Assembly: GCA_963770315.1 (NCBI GenBank)
Contig: CAVYPC010000001.1
Location: 10,573-74,572 of the forward strand
DNA: 64,000 bases
Source of the DNA: VRUE01 sp963770315
GTDB taxonomy: Bacteria > Actinomycetota > Thermoleophilia > Solirubrobacterales > 70-9
Direction of reading: 5' to 3'
Shown one piece after another: positions 16,221-24,973 of the stretch. The number at the start of each line of letters is the position of its first letter. The first letter of the stretch is position 1. The position numbers and the translations under genes were made by a program. The notes below the pieces were generated by a model. It saw nothing but the letters and a program-made list of their open reading frames with translations, had not been told where the DNA came from and searched no databases.

Positions 16221-18053
16221 ATGGAGGTCGTCGTCGATCAGGACAAGCAGCAGCGCGGCAAGGGTCGTACCGGCACGCTCGAGAACCCGGAGACCTACGA
16301 GAACGTCCCGGGTCACATCATCCCGATCATCGAGCGGGAGTTCGACGACTTCGATACCGAAGCCGAGCAGTTCCTCTCCGGCAAGCTCGCCGAAGAGCAG
16401 TTCATCGGCTTCCGCCTCAAACAGGGCGTCTACGGGCAGCGTCAGCCCGACGTGCAGATGGTCCGCGTGAAGCTCCCCTTCGGCGGCGTCACGCCGGAGC
16501 AGATGGAGGCCTTCGGCAGCGTGGTCGAGAAATACGCGCCGCTCAACAAGGGCCACATCACGACCCGCCAGAACATCCAGATCCACCACGTGCCGCTGCG
16601 CGACATGGAGTCGTTGATCCGCGAGATTTCCCCAACCGGGCTCTCCTCGCGGGAGGGTTGCGGCAACACGATGCGCAACGTCACCGGCGACCCCTGGGCC
16701 GGCATCGCCGCCGACGAGGTCTTCGACCCGACGCCCTACGCCGGCGCCTACGTCCGCTACTTCGTCCGTCACCCGACGACGCAGCTGATGCCGCGCAAGA
16801 TCAAGACCTCCTTCACCGGCTCCGCCGAGGACCGCGCGATCAGCGGCATCCACGACATCGCCTTCCTGGCCCGCGAAAGGGACGGGGTCAAGGGGTTCGA
16901 GATCCGGGTCGGCGGCGGCACCTCGATCATGGCCCGCGTCGCCCCGACCCTCTACGAGTTCGTCGAGGCCGACAACGGCGACTACATGAAGGTCGCCGAG
17001 GCGGCGCTGCGGATCTTCGACCGCCAGGAGTGGCTGCGCGTCAACCGCGCCCGCGCCCGGATCAAGGTCCTGGTCGACAAGATCGGCATCGACGCCTTCC
17101 GCGAGCAGGTCGACGCGGAGCTGGAGGGCGATTGGGTCGAGGAGCGCGACTTCGACGTCGAGCGCCTGCGCTTCGACGACGACGAGGAGGAGAAGGCCCC
17201 CGACGCCCCGGCCGCGGCCGCCTCCCCCAACGGCGACCGCAGCGAGTTCGACCGCTTCCTCCAGGGCAACGTGCAGCCCCAGCGCCAGGAGGGCTTCGCC
17301 TCGGTCGAGGTGAAGATCGAGCGCGGCGACCTCACCCCCGAGCAGTTCCGCGGCCTGGCGGCGGTCATGCGCGAGTTCACCGGCGGCTACGCGCGCAGCA
17401 CCGTGCAGCAGAACCTGGTCCTGCGCTGGGTCCGCGACGAGGCGCTCTACGAGGTCTGGCAGCGCCTCGCCGAGCTCGGCCTCGCCGAGGCCGGCGCCCG
17501 CGAGATCACCGACGTCGTCAGCTGCCCCGGCACCGACAGCTGCAAACTCGGGATCACTAGCTCGATGGGGCTCAACCGGGCGATCAAGCAGCGGGTCGAG
17601 GAGATGGAGATTTCCGACGAGCTGACCCGCAAGATCCACATCAAGATGAGCGGTTGCCCGAACGGCTGCAGCCAGCACCACATCGCCAACATCGGCTTCT
17701 ACGGCGCCTCACTGAAAGTAGGCGGACGGCAGCTGCCCGCCTACATCCCGCACATCGGCGGCAACTACGAGGGCGGTGAGGTGATCTTCGGCACGCGGCT
17801 GAAATCGCGACTGCCGGCCAAACGCGTCCCCGAGGCTGTGCAGCGCTGGATCGAGCTGTACGAGGCCGAGCGTGCCGAGGGGGAGGAGTTCAACGCCTTC
17901 GCCGAGCGGGTCGGCGCCGAGCGCTTCGAAGCGGCGGTCAAGGAGCTGACCATGCCGTCCGAGTTCAGCCTCGAGACGATGCAGCAGTTCATCGATTGGA
18001 ACCGCTCCAGCCCCTACAAGGTGGAGCGGGGCGAGGGCGAGTGCGCGATATGA
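16221..18053 (+). CDS. Ferredoxin-type sulfite (or nitrite) reductase
   Basis: A 610-residue siroheme and [4Fe-4S] enzyme that reduces sulfite to sulfide with six electrons. The cluster ligands are clear: Cys435 and Cys441 (C-x5-C) and Cys479 and Cys483 (C-x3-C). Two ferrodoxin-like half domains are visible, with ITTRQNIQ early on and ARSTVQQNLVLRW in the second repeat. A low-complexity acidic/Ala-rich linker near 320-340 separates the halves. Nitrite reductases share this fold, but the gene overlaps the APS reductase gene by four bases and is followed by ATP sulfurylase and APS kinase, so sulfite is the likely substrate. The upstream gap is short and AT-rich for this genome. Confidence 0.9.
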   Translation: MEVVVDQDKQQRGKGRTGTLENPETYENVPGHIIPIIEREFDDFDTEAEQFLSGKLAEEQFIGFRLKQGVYGQRQPDVQMVRVKLPFGGVTPEQMEAFGSVVEKYAPLNKGHITTRQNIQIHHVPLRDMESLIREISPTGLSSREGCGNTMRNVTGDPWAGIAADEVFDPTPYAGAYVRYFVRHPTTQLMPRKIKTSFTGSAEDRAISGIHDIAFLARERDGVKGFEIRVGGGTSIMARVAPTLYEFVEADNGDYMKVAEAALRIFDRQEWLRVNRARARIKVLVDKIGIDAFREQVDAELEGDWVEERDFDVERLRFDDDEEEKAPDAPAAAASPNGDRSEFDRFLQGNVQPQRQEGFASVEVKIERGDLTPEQFRGLAAVMREFTGGYARSTVQQNLVLRWVRDEALYEVWQRLAELGLAEAGAREITDVVSCPGTDSCKLGITSSMGLNRAIKQRVEEMEISDELTRKIHIKMSGCPNGCSQHHIANIGFYGASLKVGGRQLPAYIPHIGGNYEGGEVIFGTRLKSRLPAKRVPEAVQRWIELYEAERAEGEEFNAFAERVGAERFEAAVKELTMPSEFSLETMQQFIDWNRSSPYKVERGEGECAI

Positions 18054-18748
18054 GCCCCGTGGCCGCCACAACGCCTGAGATCGACGCCGAGGAGGTCGCC
18101 GCGCGCCTCGAGGAGCGCTCCGCGCCCGAGGCGATCGAGTGGATGTTCGAGACCTTCGGCCAGAGCCACTACATCGCCTGCTCGTTCCAGAAAACGAGCG
18201 CGGTGACCGCTCACCTGGCCAGCCAGATCAACTCCGACGCGCGCTTCTTCTACCTCGACACGGACGTGCTCTTCCCGGAGACGTACGAGACCCGCGACAG
18301 GCTCGCCGAGCACCTCGGGGTTGAGTTCGACCGCTTCCACAACCTGACCCTCGCCGAGCAGGCCGCCAAGTACGGCGACGAGCTCTGGAAGAGCAACCCG
18401 GACGCCTGCTGCGGCCTGCGCAAGGTCGAGCCGATGCGCCGGGCGCTGTCTTCCGTAGACTGCTGGCTCGCCGGCGTCCGCCGTGAGGACTCGACGAGTC
18501 GCGCCAAGACCCCGAAGTTCACCTGGGACAAGCGATTCGAGCTGTGGAAGCTGAACCCGATCGCGGACTGGTCCGAGCGCGACGTCTGGAACTACATCCG
18601 TGAGCACCACCTCCCGTACAACCCGCTCCACGATCAGGGCTACCCCTCGATCGGCTGCACCCATTGCACCAAGCCGGTCGGGCCGGGCGGCTCGCCCCGC
18701 GCCGGGCGCTGGGCGGGTCTCGAAAAGACCGAGTGCGGGATCAACTGA
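18050..18748 (+). CDS. cysH: Adenylylsulfate (APS) reductase, CysH family
   Basis: A 232-residue thioredoxin-dependent reductase that produces sulfite from activated sulfate. It carries adjacent Cys120-Cys121 and the pair Cys203/Cys206, together the [4Fe-4S] ligands that mark APS-using assimilatory enzymes; enzymes specific for PAPS lack them. The catalytic cysteine is Cys229 in the C-terminal ECGIN, a variant of the usual ECGLH/ECGIH end. SFQKTSAV and the LDTD motif form the nucleotide-binding PP-loop region. Its ATG overlaps the sulfite reductase stop (ATGA), so the two are translated together and act in sequence. Confidence 0.93.
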   Translation: MSPVAATTPEIDAEEVAARLEERSAPEAIEWMFETFGQSHYIACSFQKTSAVTAHLASQINSDARFFYLDTDVLFPETYETRDRLAEHLGVEFDRFHNLTLAEQAAKYGDELWKSNPDACCGLRKVEPMRRALSSVDCWLAGVRREDSTSRAKTPKFTWDKRFELWKLNPIADWSERDVWNYIREHHLPYNPLHDQGYPSIGCTHCTKPVGPGGSPRAGRWAGLEKTECGIN

Positions 18749-18818
18749 GCCGGCTTTTCAGGTGCCCGGCAACGTCTTCTAAACATCCTTTCCCCGAACG
18801 ATTGGTGAGATCCCCCGC

Positions 18819-19895
18819 ATGAGCGACACGATGACCGAGCTTTCCCTGACCCTCGACGAGCGCCACACCGCCGACTTCGAGATGATCGCCAACGGCGGCT
18901 TCGCCCCGCTGGAGGGCTTCCAGGGCTCCGCCGACTGGGAGCGCGTCTGCGAGGAGATGCGCACCGCCGAGGGCGAGTACTGGCCGATCCCGATCACCCT
19001 GGCAACCGAGCTTGAGTGCGAGGTAGGCGACACGGTCGCCCTCGCAAGCGACGAAGGCAAGCCACTCGGCCAGATCAAGGTCACCGAGATATGGCAGCGC
19101 GACGCAAAGAGCGAGGCCGAGCGCGTCTACGGCACCGCCGACGGGGCCCACCCCGGCGTCGCCGCGATCTATGAGGAGCCAAGCCGCTGCATCGCCGGCC
19201 CGATCTCAGTCGACGCCCTCCCCGATCACGAGGAGGCCTTCATGCGCCGCTACAAGACCCCGGCCGAGCACAAAGCCGACTTCAAGGCGCGCGGCTGGAA
19301 GAAGATCGTCGCCTTCCAGACCAGAAACCCGATCCACCGCGCCCACGAGTACCTGACCAAGGCCGCGCTTGAGACCTGCGACGGCCTCTTCATCCAGCCC
19401 CTGATCGGCAAGACCAAGGCCGGCGACATCCCCGCCGACGTGCGCATGCGCTGCTATGAGGTGCTGATGGACAACTACTACCCCCTAGACCGGGTCGTCT
19501 TGGGGGTAAAGCCGGCGAAGATGCACTACGCCGGCCCCCGCGAGGCCGTCCTGCACGCGATCGTCCGCCGCAACTACGGCGCCACCCACTTCATCGTCGG
19601 CCGCGATCACGCCGGTGCGGGGGACTACTACGGCACCTATGACGCGCAGAAGATTTTCGAGACGATCGACATCGACGAGCTCGGCATCGAGCCGCTGATG
19701 TTCGAGCACACCTTCTGGTGCAACGACTGTGAGGGTCTTGCCTCGGGCAAGACCTGCCCCCACGATTCTGAGGCGCACCTCTTCCTCTCCGGGACCAAGG
19801 TCCGCGAGATGCTCGGCAAGGGCGAACGCCCGCCGCACGAGTTCTCCCGCGATGAGGTCGCCGACATCCTGATCGACGCCTACAAGGAGGACTGA
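18819..19895 (+). CDS. sat: Sulfate adenylyltransferase (ATP sulfurylase)
   Basis: A 358-residue single-chain ATP sulfurylase that makes APS from sulfate and ATP. The catalytic loop QTRNPIHRAHEY is at about residues 167-178, and GRDHAGAGDYYG forms the second nucleotide motif. A CNDCEG...CPHD segment with four metal-ligand-type residues matches the zinc site of bacterial/archaeal Sat. It is a little shorter than the usual length of roughly 380-400, mostly at the N-terminal PUA-like part. The gene replaces the CysD/CysN type of activation and sits in the sulfate assimilation run, seven bases before APS kinase. Confidence 0.94.
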   Translation: MSDTMTELSLTLDERHTADFEMIANGGFAPLEGFQGSADWERVCEEMRTAEGEYWPIPITLATELECEVGDTVALASDEGKPLGQIKVTEIWQRDAKSEAERVYGTADGAHPGVAAIYEEPSRCIAGPISVDALPDHEEAFMRRYKTPAEHKADFKARGWKKIVAFQTRNPIHRAHEYLTKAALETCDGLFIQPLIGKTKAGDIPADVRMRCYEVLMDNYYPLDRVVLGVKPAKMHYAGPREAVLHAIVRRNYGATHFIVGRDHAGAGDYYGTYDAQKIFETIDIDELGIEPLMFEHTFWCNDCEGLASGKTCPHDSEAHLFLSGTKVREMLGKGERPPHEFSRDEVADILIDAYKED

Positions 19896-19902
19896 CGTAA
19901 CG

Positions 19903-20457
19903 ATGGCTGGCGAGAAAGGCTTCACCCTCTGGTTCACCGGGCTCTCCGGTGCCGGCAAGACGACGATCTCAGAGATCCTCGAGACCCAGCTGCGCGAGCG
20001 CGGCTCAAAGCTCGAGATCCTCGACGGCGACATCGTCCGCGAAAACCTCTCCAAGGGGCTCGGCTTCTCCAAAGAGGACCGCGACACCAACATCCGCCGC
20101 ATCGCCTTCGTCGCCGACCTGCTCAGCCGCAACGGCGTGCCGGTGATCACCGCCGCGATCTCCCCCTACGCCGAGATCCGCGACGAGGCGCACGCGCTGA
20201 TGGGCGAGCGCTTCATCGAGGTCTACGTCAAGGCCTCGGTGGATACCTGCGCCGAGCGCGACGTCAAGGGCCTCTACGCCAAAGCCTTCGCCGGGGAGAT
20301 CAAGGAATTCACCGGCGTCTCGGACCCCTACGAGGTCCCCGAGAGCCCCGACGTGGTCTGCGACACCGAAGGCGAAAGCGCCGAGGAGTCGGCACAGAAG
20401 CTGATCGAGTACCTCGAGTCGCGGGATTTGATCCCCGCTGCTGCTGTCACTGCCTAG
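19903..20457 (+). CDS. cysC: Adenylylsulfate kinase (APS kinase)
   Basis: A 184-residue P-loop kinase that converts APS to PAPS. The Walker A loop GLSGAGKT is at residues 13-20, DGD follows near 41-43, and RDVKGLYAKA plus EFTGVSDPYE are conserved APS kinase elements. It starts seven bases after the sat stop. Because the reductase encoded nearby looks APS-specific, PAPS made here may serve sulfation reactions rather than reduction; this is inference. The enzyme is complete. Confidence 0.93.
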   Translation: MAGEKGFTLWFTGLSGAGKTTISEILETQLRERGSKLEILDGDIVRENLSKGLGFSKEDRDTNIRRIAFVADLLSRNGVPVITAAISPYAEIRDEAHALMGERFIEVYVKASVDTCAERDVKGLYAKAFAGEIKEFTGVSDPYEVPESPDVVCDTEGESAEESAQKLIEYLESRDLIPAAAVTA

Positions 20458-20508
20458 GTACGAGGCGCCTCCCTTGACGGATGCGCTCGGTTCCCTAACC
20501 TGCGGTTG

Positions 20509-22044
20509 ATGCAGCTGGGATTGCGATTCGCGGGGCTTCTGGTGGTTCTGGCGCTGGTGTTTCCCGGGAGCGCTCTTGGGTTCGGGCCGCTTTCCAGCGT
20601 TGGGTCCGAAGGCGAAGGTGCTGGCCAGCTCAGGGATCCGCGGGGGATCGCGGTTGCGGCCGACGGCACCCTCTTCGTCGCCGACCATGGGAACGATCGG
20701 GTGGCGGTCTTCTCGCCCGGCGGCGGGTTCCGGGCGTTCGGCTCACAACTCGCCGATCCCACCGATGTCGCCGTCGATCCCCAGTTCGGCCGCGTCTACG
20801 TTGCCGACGACGGCAACAACCGGGTCGATGTCTTTGCCGCCAGCGGCGAATTCCTCTACGCCTTCGGCAAGGACGTCAACCCGCTCAACGGCAGCGATCG
20901 CTGCACGGCTGCCTCGGGCTGTCAGGCCGGGACGCCGAACGGCGAAGCCGGCGCGTTGATCGAACCGACCGGCGTCGCGGTCGGTGGCGCCAGCGTCTAT
21001 GTCGCCGACCCGCAGAGCCAGCGGATCGACGTCTACGACCTGGCCGGCCTCTTCCTCTTTGCCTTCGGCAACGAAGTGAGCCCCTCCGGCGGGTCCACCT
21101 GCACCCCGGCGACCGGATGCGTGCTGGGCGCCCCGGGCGTGACCGCTGGCGCGATGAGCGAACCGTACGACGTTACGCCGACCTCATCCGGCGGTCTCGC
21201 GGTGACCGACAGCGCGAACTTTCGCGTCGACGTCTTCTCGGCCGCCGGCCTCTTCCTCTACGCCTTCGGCAAGGACGTCAACCCACTCGACGACAGCGAT
21301 CGCTGCACGGTCGCCACGGGCTGCCAGGCGGGCGATGATGACGACGCGGCGGGAGCCTTCAGCCGCCCGACGGCGATTCTCAGCGATGGGCACGGGGACC
21401 TCTTCGTCGCCGATAGAGACAACAGCCGAGTCGCCCAATTCGCGCTCGAAGGGACCTTCGAGCGGGCCTTCGGCGAGGGTGTCCGCAACGGCGGCCTGGT
21501 GTTCCAGACCTGCACCCAGGCCAGCGGTTGCCTCGCCGGCAAAGCGAGCAACCTGGCCGGCTCGATCGCGAACCCCTACGGCGTAGCCGGCGATTGCCAG
21601 GGTGCCGTCTACGTCTCGGAGCACAGCAGCGCTCCCGGCTGGACCCGCGTCGAGCGCTTCGGCGAAGCGGGTACCGCGCCGCCGCCGTGCGTCGGCGCGC
21701 TGCCAACCCCGCCGCCGATCGAAGCGCCGGCCGCGAAGCCGCCGTCGAACAGGTTCCGCTTTGCCGGCCTGGTGAAGAACCGCGCTAACGGCTCGGCCGT
21801 GCTCTACGTGCGCGTGCCCGGACCGGGCAGGGTGTTCCTCTTTGGCAGGGGTGTTCGCCGGCTGGCGCGGGGGGCGCCGCGGGCAAAGGTAGTCAGGCTG
21901 CCCGTCAGGCCCAAGATTCCCCTGAAGCGCTTCCTGAAGGAGCACGGCAAGGGCAGGATCCGGGTCGAGGTCACCTTTGCCCCGGTCGGCAACGTCCCGC
22001 GCACGCTCGAAAAAGTGATCGTCTTACGACGGCATCGGTCCTAG
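20509..22044 (+). CDS. Exported NHL-repeat beta-propeller protein
   Basis: A 511-residue secreted protein. Residues 1-22 form a signal peptide, and about six NHL-type blades follow, with recurring ADHGNDRVAVFS, ADDGNNRVDVF and FLYAFGKDVNP motifs. Cys-containing loops of the form C-x5-C recur between blades (SDRCTAASGCQAG and similar) and probably make disulfides outside the cell. The C-terminal 100 residues are a separate beta-rich domain found in many actinobacterial cell-surface proteins. Ligand is unknown. The ATG at 20509 directly follows a TTG. The 3' end overlaps the convergent PHP gene by 21 bases. Confidence 0.8.
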   Translation: MQLGLRFAGLLVVLALVFPGSALGFGPLSSVGSEGEGAGQLRDPRGIAVAADGTLFVADHGNDRVAVFSPGGGFRAFGSQLADPTDVAVDPQFGRVYVADDGNNRVDVFAASGEFLYAFGKDVNPLNGSDRCTAASGCQAGTPNGEAGALIEPTGVAVGGASVYVADPQSQRIDVYDLAGLFLFAFGNEVSPSGGSTCTPATGCVLGAPGVTAGAMSEPYDVTPTSSGGLAVTDSANFRVDVFSAAGLFLYAFGKDVNPLDDSDRCTVATGCQAGDDDDAAGAFSRPTAILSDGHGDLFVADRDNSRVAQFALEGTFERAFGEGVRNGGLVFQTCTQASGCLAGKASNLAGSIANPYGVAGDCQGAVYVSEHSSAPGWTRVERFGEAGTAPPPCVGALPTPPPIEAPAAKPPSNRFRFAGLVKNRANGSAVLYVRVPGPGRVFLFGRGVRRLARGAPRAKVVRLPVRPKIPLKRFLKEHGKGRIRVEVTFAPVGNVPRTLEKVIVLRRHRS

Positions 22045-22842
22045 CGGCACCTGCGGCTCGCCCAGTCCGTAGGTCTCGTAGGCCCCGAAGCTGGAGAAGG
22101 TCCTGTGGGTCGGGCCGTGGTAGTCCGAGGACGCCGTAGGAATCAGCTCCAGCTCCTCGCAGAGCGCCAGCAGATGGGCCGTCTGCTCCTTGCTGTGGGT
22201 CGGGTAGAAGGTCTCGACGCCGTCAACGCCGAGGGCGCGGATCAGCTCCTCGACCTCGGCCGGCTCGGAGATGTCCCAGTAGGGGTGGGCGACGACCGCC
22301 ACGCCGCCGGCGTCCTTGATGACCTGCACCGCCTGCTCGGCGGTCGGCCAGCGGCGCGGCACGAAGGCCTTGGCGCCGGGCACCAGATACTCCTCGAAGA
22401 AGGGCCCGAGGTCGCCGCTGGCTCCGGCTGCCCGAGCGATGTGCGGGCGCCCGATCGAGAGCGCGTGGCCCGCCTCGCGTACGGCGTCCTCCAGGTGGAG
22501 GTCGAAGCCCTCGCCACGCAGCTTCTCGACGATCTCGCCGGCCCGGGAGACGCGCTCCTGCTGGGCCCGCTCGCATGCCGGCGCGATCGCCTCCAGGTCG
22601 ATCCAGTAGCCGCAGACGTGCAGGTCTTCGGCGTACTCGTGCACGCAGGACATCTCGATCGCGGGCACCAGCTCGATTCCAACGCCCTCGGCAGCTTCCA
22701 TCGCCTCCGGCACCCCGGCAATGGCGTCGTGGTCGGTGAGCGCCAGCGTCGTGACACCAGCCTTCGCAGCTTCCTTGACAACGTCTGCCGGGGCAAGCTG
22801 TCCGTCCGAGACCGTCGAGTGACTCTGAAGCTCGATCAACAC
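22024..22842 (-). CDS. PHP-domain phosphoesterase (RNase AM/TrpH-like)
   Basis: A 272-residue metal-dependent phosphoesterase. The first PHP motif is ELQSHSTVSDG (usually DLHxHSxxSDG; here Gln replaces the first His), followed by LALTDHDA, EMSC and VVAHPYWD motifs. Relatives hydrolyse 3',5'-nucleotide bisphosphates or the 5' ends of short RNAs. The replaced His may alter metal binding and is worth noting, although the other ligands remain. The gene is divergent from the biotin carboxylase gene, with a long hairpin between them. Confidence 0.82.
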   Translation of the reverse strand: MLIELQSHSTVSDGQLAPADVVKEAAKAGVTTLALTDHDAIAGVPEAMEAAEGVGIELVPAIEMSCVHEYAEDLHVCGYWIDLEAIAPACERAQQERVSRAGEIVEKLRGEGFDLHLEDAVREAGHALSIGRPHIARAAGASGDLGPFFEEYLVPGAKAFVPRRWPTAEQAVQVIKDAGGVAVVAHPYWDISEPAEVEELIRALGVDGVETFYPTHSKEQTAHLLALCEELELIPTASSDYHGPTHRTFSSFGAYETYGLGEPQVPLGPMPS

Positions 22843-22939
22843 GACGGCGCAGCCTATTGCCCTCTGAAGACGGGCGTGGTCCGGAGTCTTCCCAAGTTTC
22901 CGTCGAGACTCACGACGGCGCGGCGATGCGGGGCCTTGA

Positions 22940-23025
22940 CGGGGTGACGGAGATACCCCTGAACGGGCGGATACTCAGAGCGGGCGAAGCCCGCGAGTCC
23001 GGGCAGGGGTATCTCCGTCACCCCG
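22940..23025. repeat. Long hairpin upstream of the carboxylase gene
   Basis: Arms 22940-22961 and 23004-23025 are perfect complements over 22 bases. Inside, GCGGGC-GAA-GCCCGC (22980-22994) forms an inner stem, and short pairing segments between make one extended hairpin. It ends 27 bases before the GTG start of the carboxylase gene and is also upstream of the divergent PHP gene, so a role in a leader is more likely than termination. Confidence 0.85.
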
Positions 23026-23052
23026 CCTGCCGTCTGAATAGACTGCGCCGCC

Positions 23053-24811
23053 GTGTTCACGAAGGTCCTCATAGCTAACCGCGGTGAGATCGCGATCCGG
23101 GTCGCCCGGACCCTCAAGGAGATGGGGATCGGGTCCGTCGCCGTCTACTCGGAGATCGACCGCGAGGCGCCGCACGTGCGCGAGGCCGACGAGGCGTATC
23201 TGATCGGGCCGGCGGTGCCCGCCGAAAGCTATCTCTCGATCCCAAAGATCATCGAGGCCGCCAAGGAGGCCGGTGCCGAGGCGATCCATCCCGGCTACGG
23301 CTTCCTCGCCGAGAACGCGGACTTCGCCAAGGCCTGCGCCGCGGCCGAGATCGTCTTCATCGGCCCGCCGGCGGAGGCGATCGAAGAGATGGGGTCGAAG
23401 ACGCGGGCGCGCGAGATCATGGCCGCGGCCGGGGTGCCGATCGTCCCCGGTGCGACCGAGCCGGCGGAGGATGTCGCGGCGGCCAAGCGGCAGGCCGAGG
23501 AAGCCGGCTACCCGGTCGCCTGCAAGGCGGCGGGGGGCGGTGGCGGCAAGGGCTTTCGCGTGGCGATGAGCGTCGACGACCTCGAGGAGGCCTTCGAGGG
23601 CGCCGGCCGCGAAGGCGAGAAGTTCTTCTCCGACGACCGCGTCTATGTCGAGCGCTACCTCGAGGATCCGCGCCACGTCGAGGTCCAGGTGCTGGCCGAC
23701 TCGCACGGCAACGTGATCCACCTCGGCGAGCGCGACTGCTCGATCCAGCGCCGTCACCAGAAGGTGATCGAGGAGGCGCCCGGCCCCCAGGTCGACGCCG
23801 AGATGCGCGAGCGAATCGGCAAGATCGCCACCGACGCGGCCGCCGCGGTCGGCTACCGCGGCGCCGGCACGGTCGAGGGCATGCAGGTCGGCGAGGAGTA
23901 CTTCTTCCTCGAGATGAACACGCGGGTGCAGGTTGAGCACTGCGTCACCGAGATGGTGACCGGGGTCGACATCGTCCGTGAGCAGATCCTCGTCGCCGCC
24001 GGGGAGCCCCTCACGATCGCCCAGGAGGATGTCGAGCTGCGCGGCCACGCGATCGAGTGCCGGATCAACGCCGAGGCCGCCCACAAGAACTTCGCGCCGG
24101 CGCCGGGGGCGATCTCCACCTACCGCGAGCCGGCCGGCCCCGGCGTGCGGGTCGACTCCGGGGTCGAGGCGGGCTCCGAGGTGACGCCGATGTACGACCC
24201 GATGGTCGCCAAGCTGATCGTCTGGGACGTCGACCGCGAGCACGCGACGCGCCGCATGCTGCGCGCGCTGGGCGAGTACGAGGTCGGCGGCCTGACCACG
24301 CTGATCCCTTTCCACAGCGCGATCCTCGCCACCGAGCAGTGGGCGAGGGGGGAGACCTGCCGCGACCTGATGGAGGACCGCGAGTGGCTGAAGACGACCG
24401 CGCTGGAGGAGGCCGCGGCGCCGGAGGTGCCGGAGGGCGCCGAGGTCGTCAGCCGCAACTACAAGGTCGAGGTCTCCGGCAAGCTCTTCGACGTCAAGGT
24501 GATCGGCGAGGCCGCCGGGGGTGGCACGGTTGCCGCGACGAGCGGCAAGAAGCCGCCGAAGCGCGAGCGCAAGGCCGGCGGGGGCGCCAGCGCCTCGAGT
24601 CGAGGCCCTGCCCTCGCCGTTGCAGGGCACCGTGCTCAAAGTCGCCGTCGAGCAGGGCGCCGAGGTCTCCGAGGGCGACCTGATCTGCGTGATCGAGGCG
24701 ATGAAGATGGAGAACGAGATCGCCGCCCACCGCTCCGGCAAAGTCACCGCCCTGAACGTAGCCGAAGGCGCAGCAGTCTCAAGCGGCGATGTACTAGCGG
24801 TAATCGAGTAG
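23053..24811 (+). CDS. Acyl-CoA carboxylase alpha subunit (biotin carboxylase + BCCP), frameshifted
   Basis: The first part (residues 1-500) is a biotin carboxylase: AIRVARTLKEMG start region, ATP-grasp loop AAGGGGGKGF, and EMNTRVQVEH motif. The biotin carrier domain, with EAMKMENEI and its biotin-accepting Lys, is in the next reading frame and ends with the stop at 24809-24811. The shift lies in the Gly/Ala-rich linker around the G5 run at 24580-24584; removing one G gives a continuous protein of the usual domain order. Without it the frame runs to 24831 as nonsense. The change may be a sequencing error or a real mutation. Starts at GTG 23053. The enzyme carboxylates acetyl- or propionyl-CoA with a partner beta subunit not in this window. 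Confidence 0.85.
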
Positions 24812-24845
24812 CAGCTCCTCAGCTCAGCTAAACGAGGGGTTTCTA

Positions 24846-24973
24846 GGGCGAGGGCGTGGGGTGTCCCTCCTGCGCAGCGGCGTCATGTTTTTCGCCCCTA
24901 GGGCACCTCGGACGGCCGCAAAGTTTCTGGCGAAAAACCCAGCAAGCAGGAGGGACACCCCACGCCCTCGCCC
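24846..24973. repeat. Long hairpin with conserved core, copy 2 (inverted)
   Basis: Arms 24846-24873 and 24946-24973 are perfect complements over 28 bases. The inner core has GTTTTTCGCC on the left and GGCGAAAAAC on the right; read on the minus strand it continues into CATGACGCCGC, matching the core of copies 1 and 3 in the opposite orientation. It fills the convergent gap after the carboxylase gene and touches the sulfatase stop codon at 24974. Confidence 0.88.
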
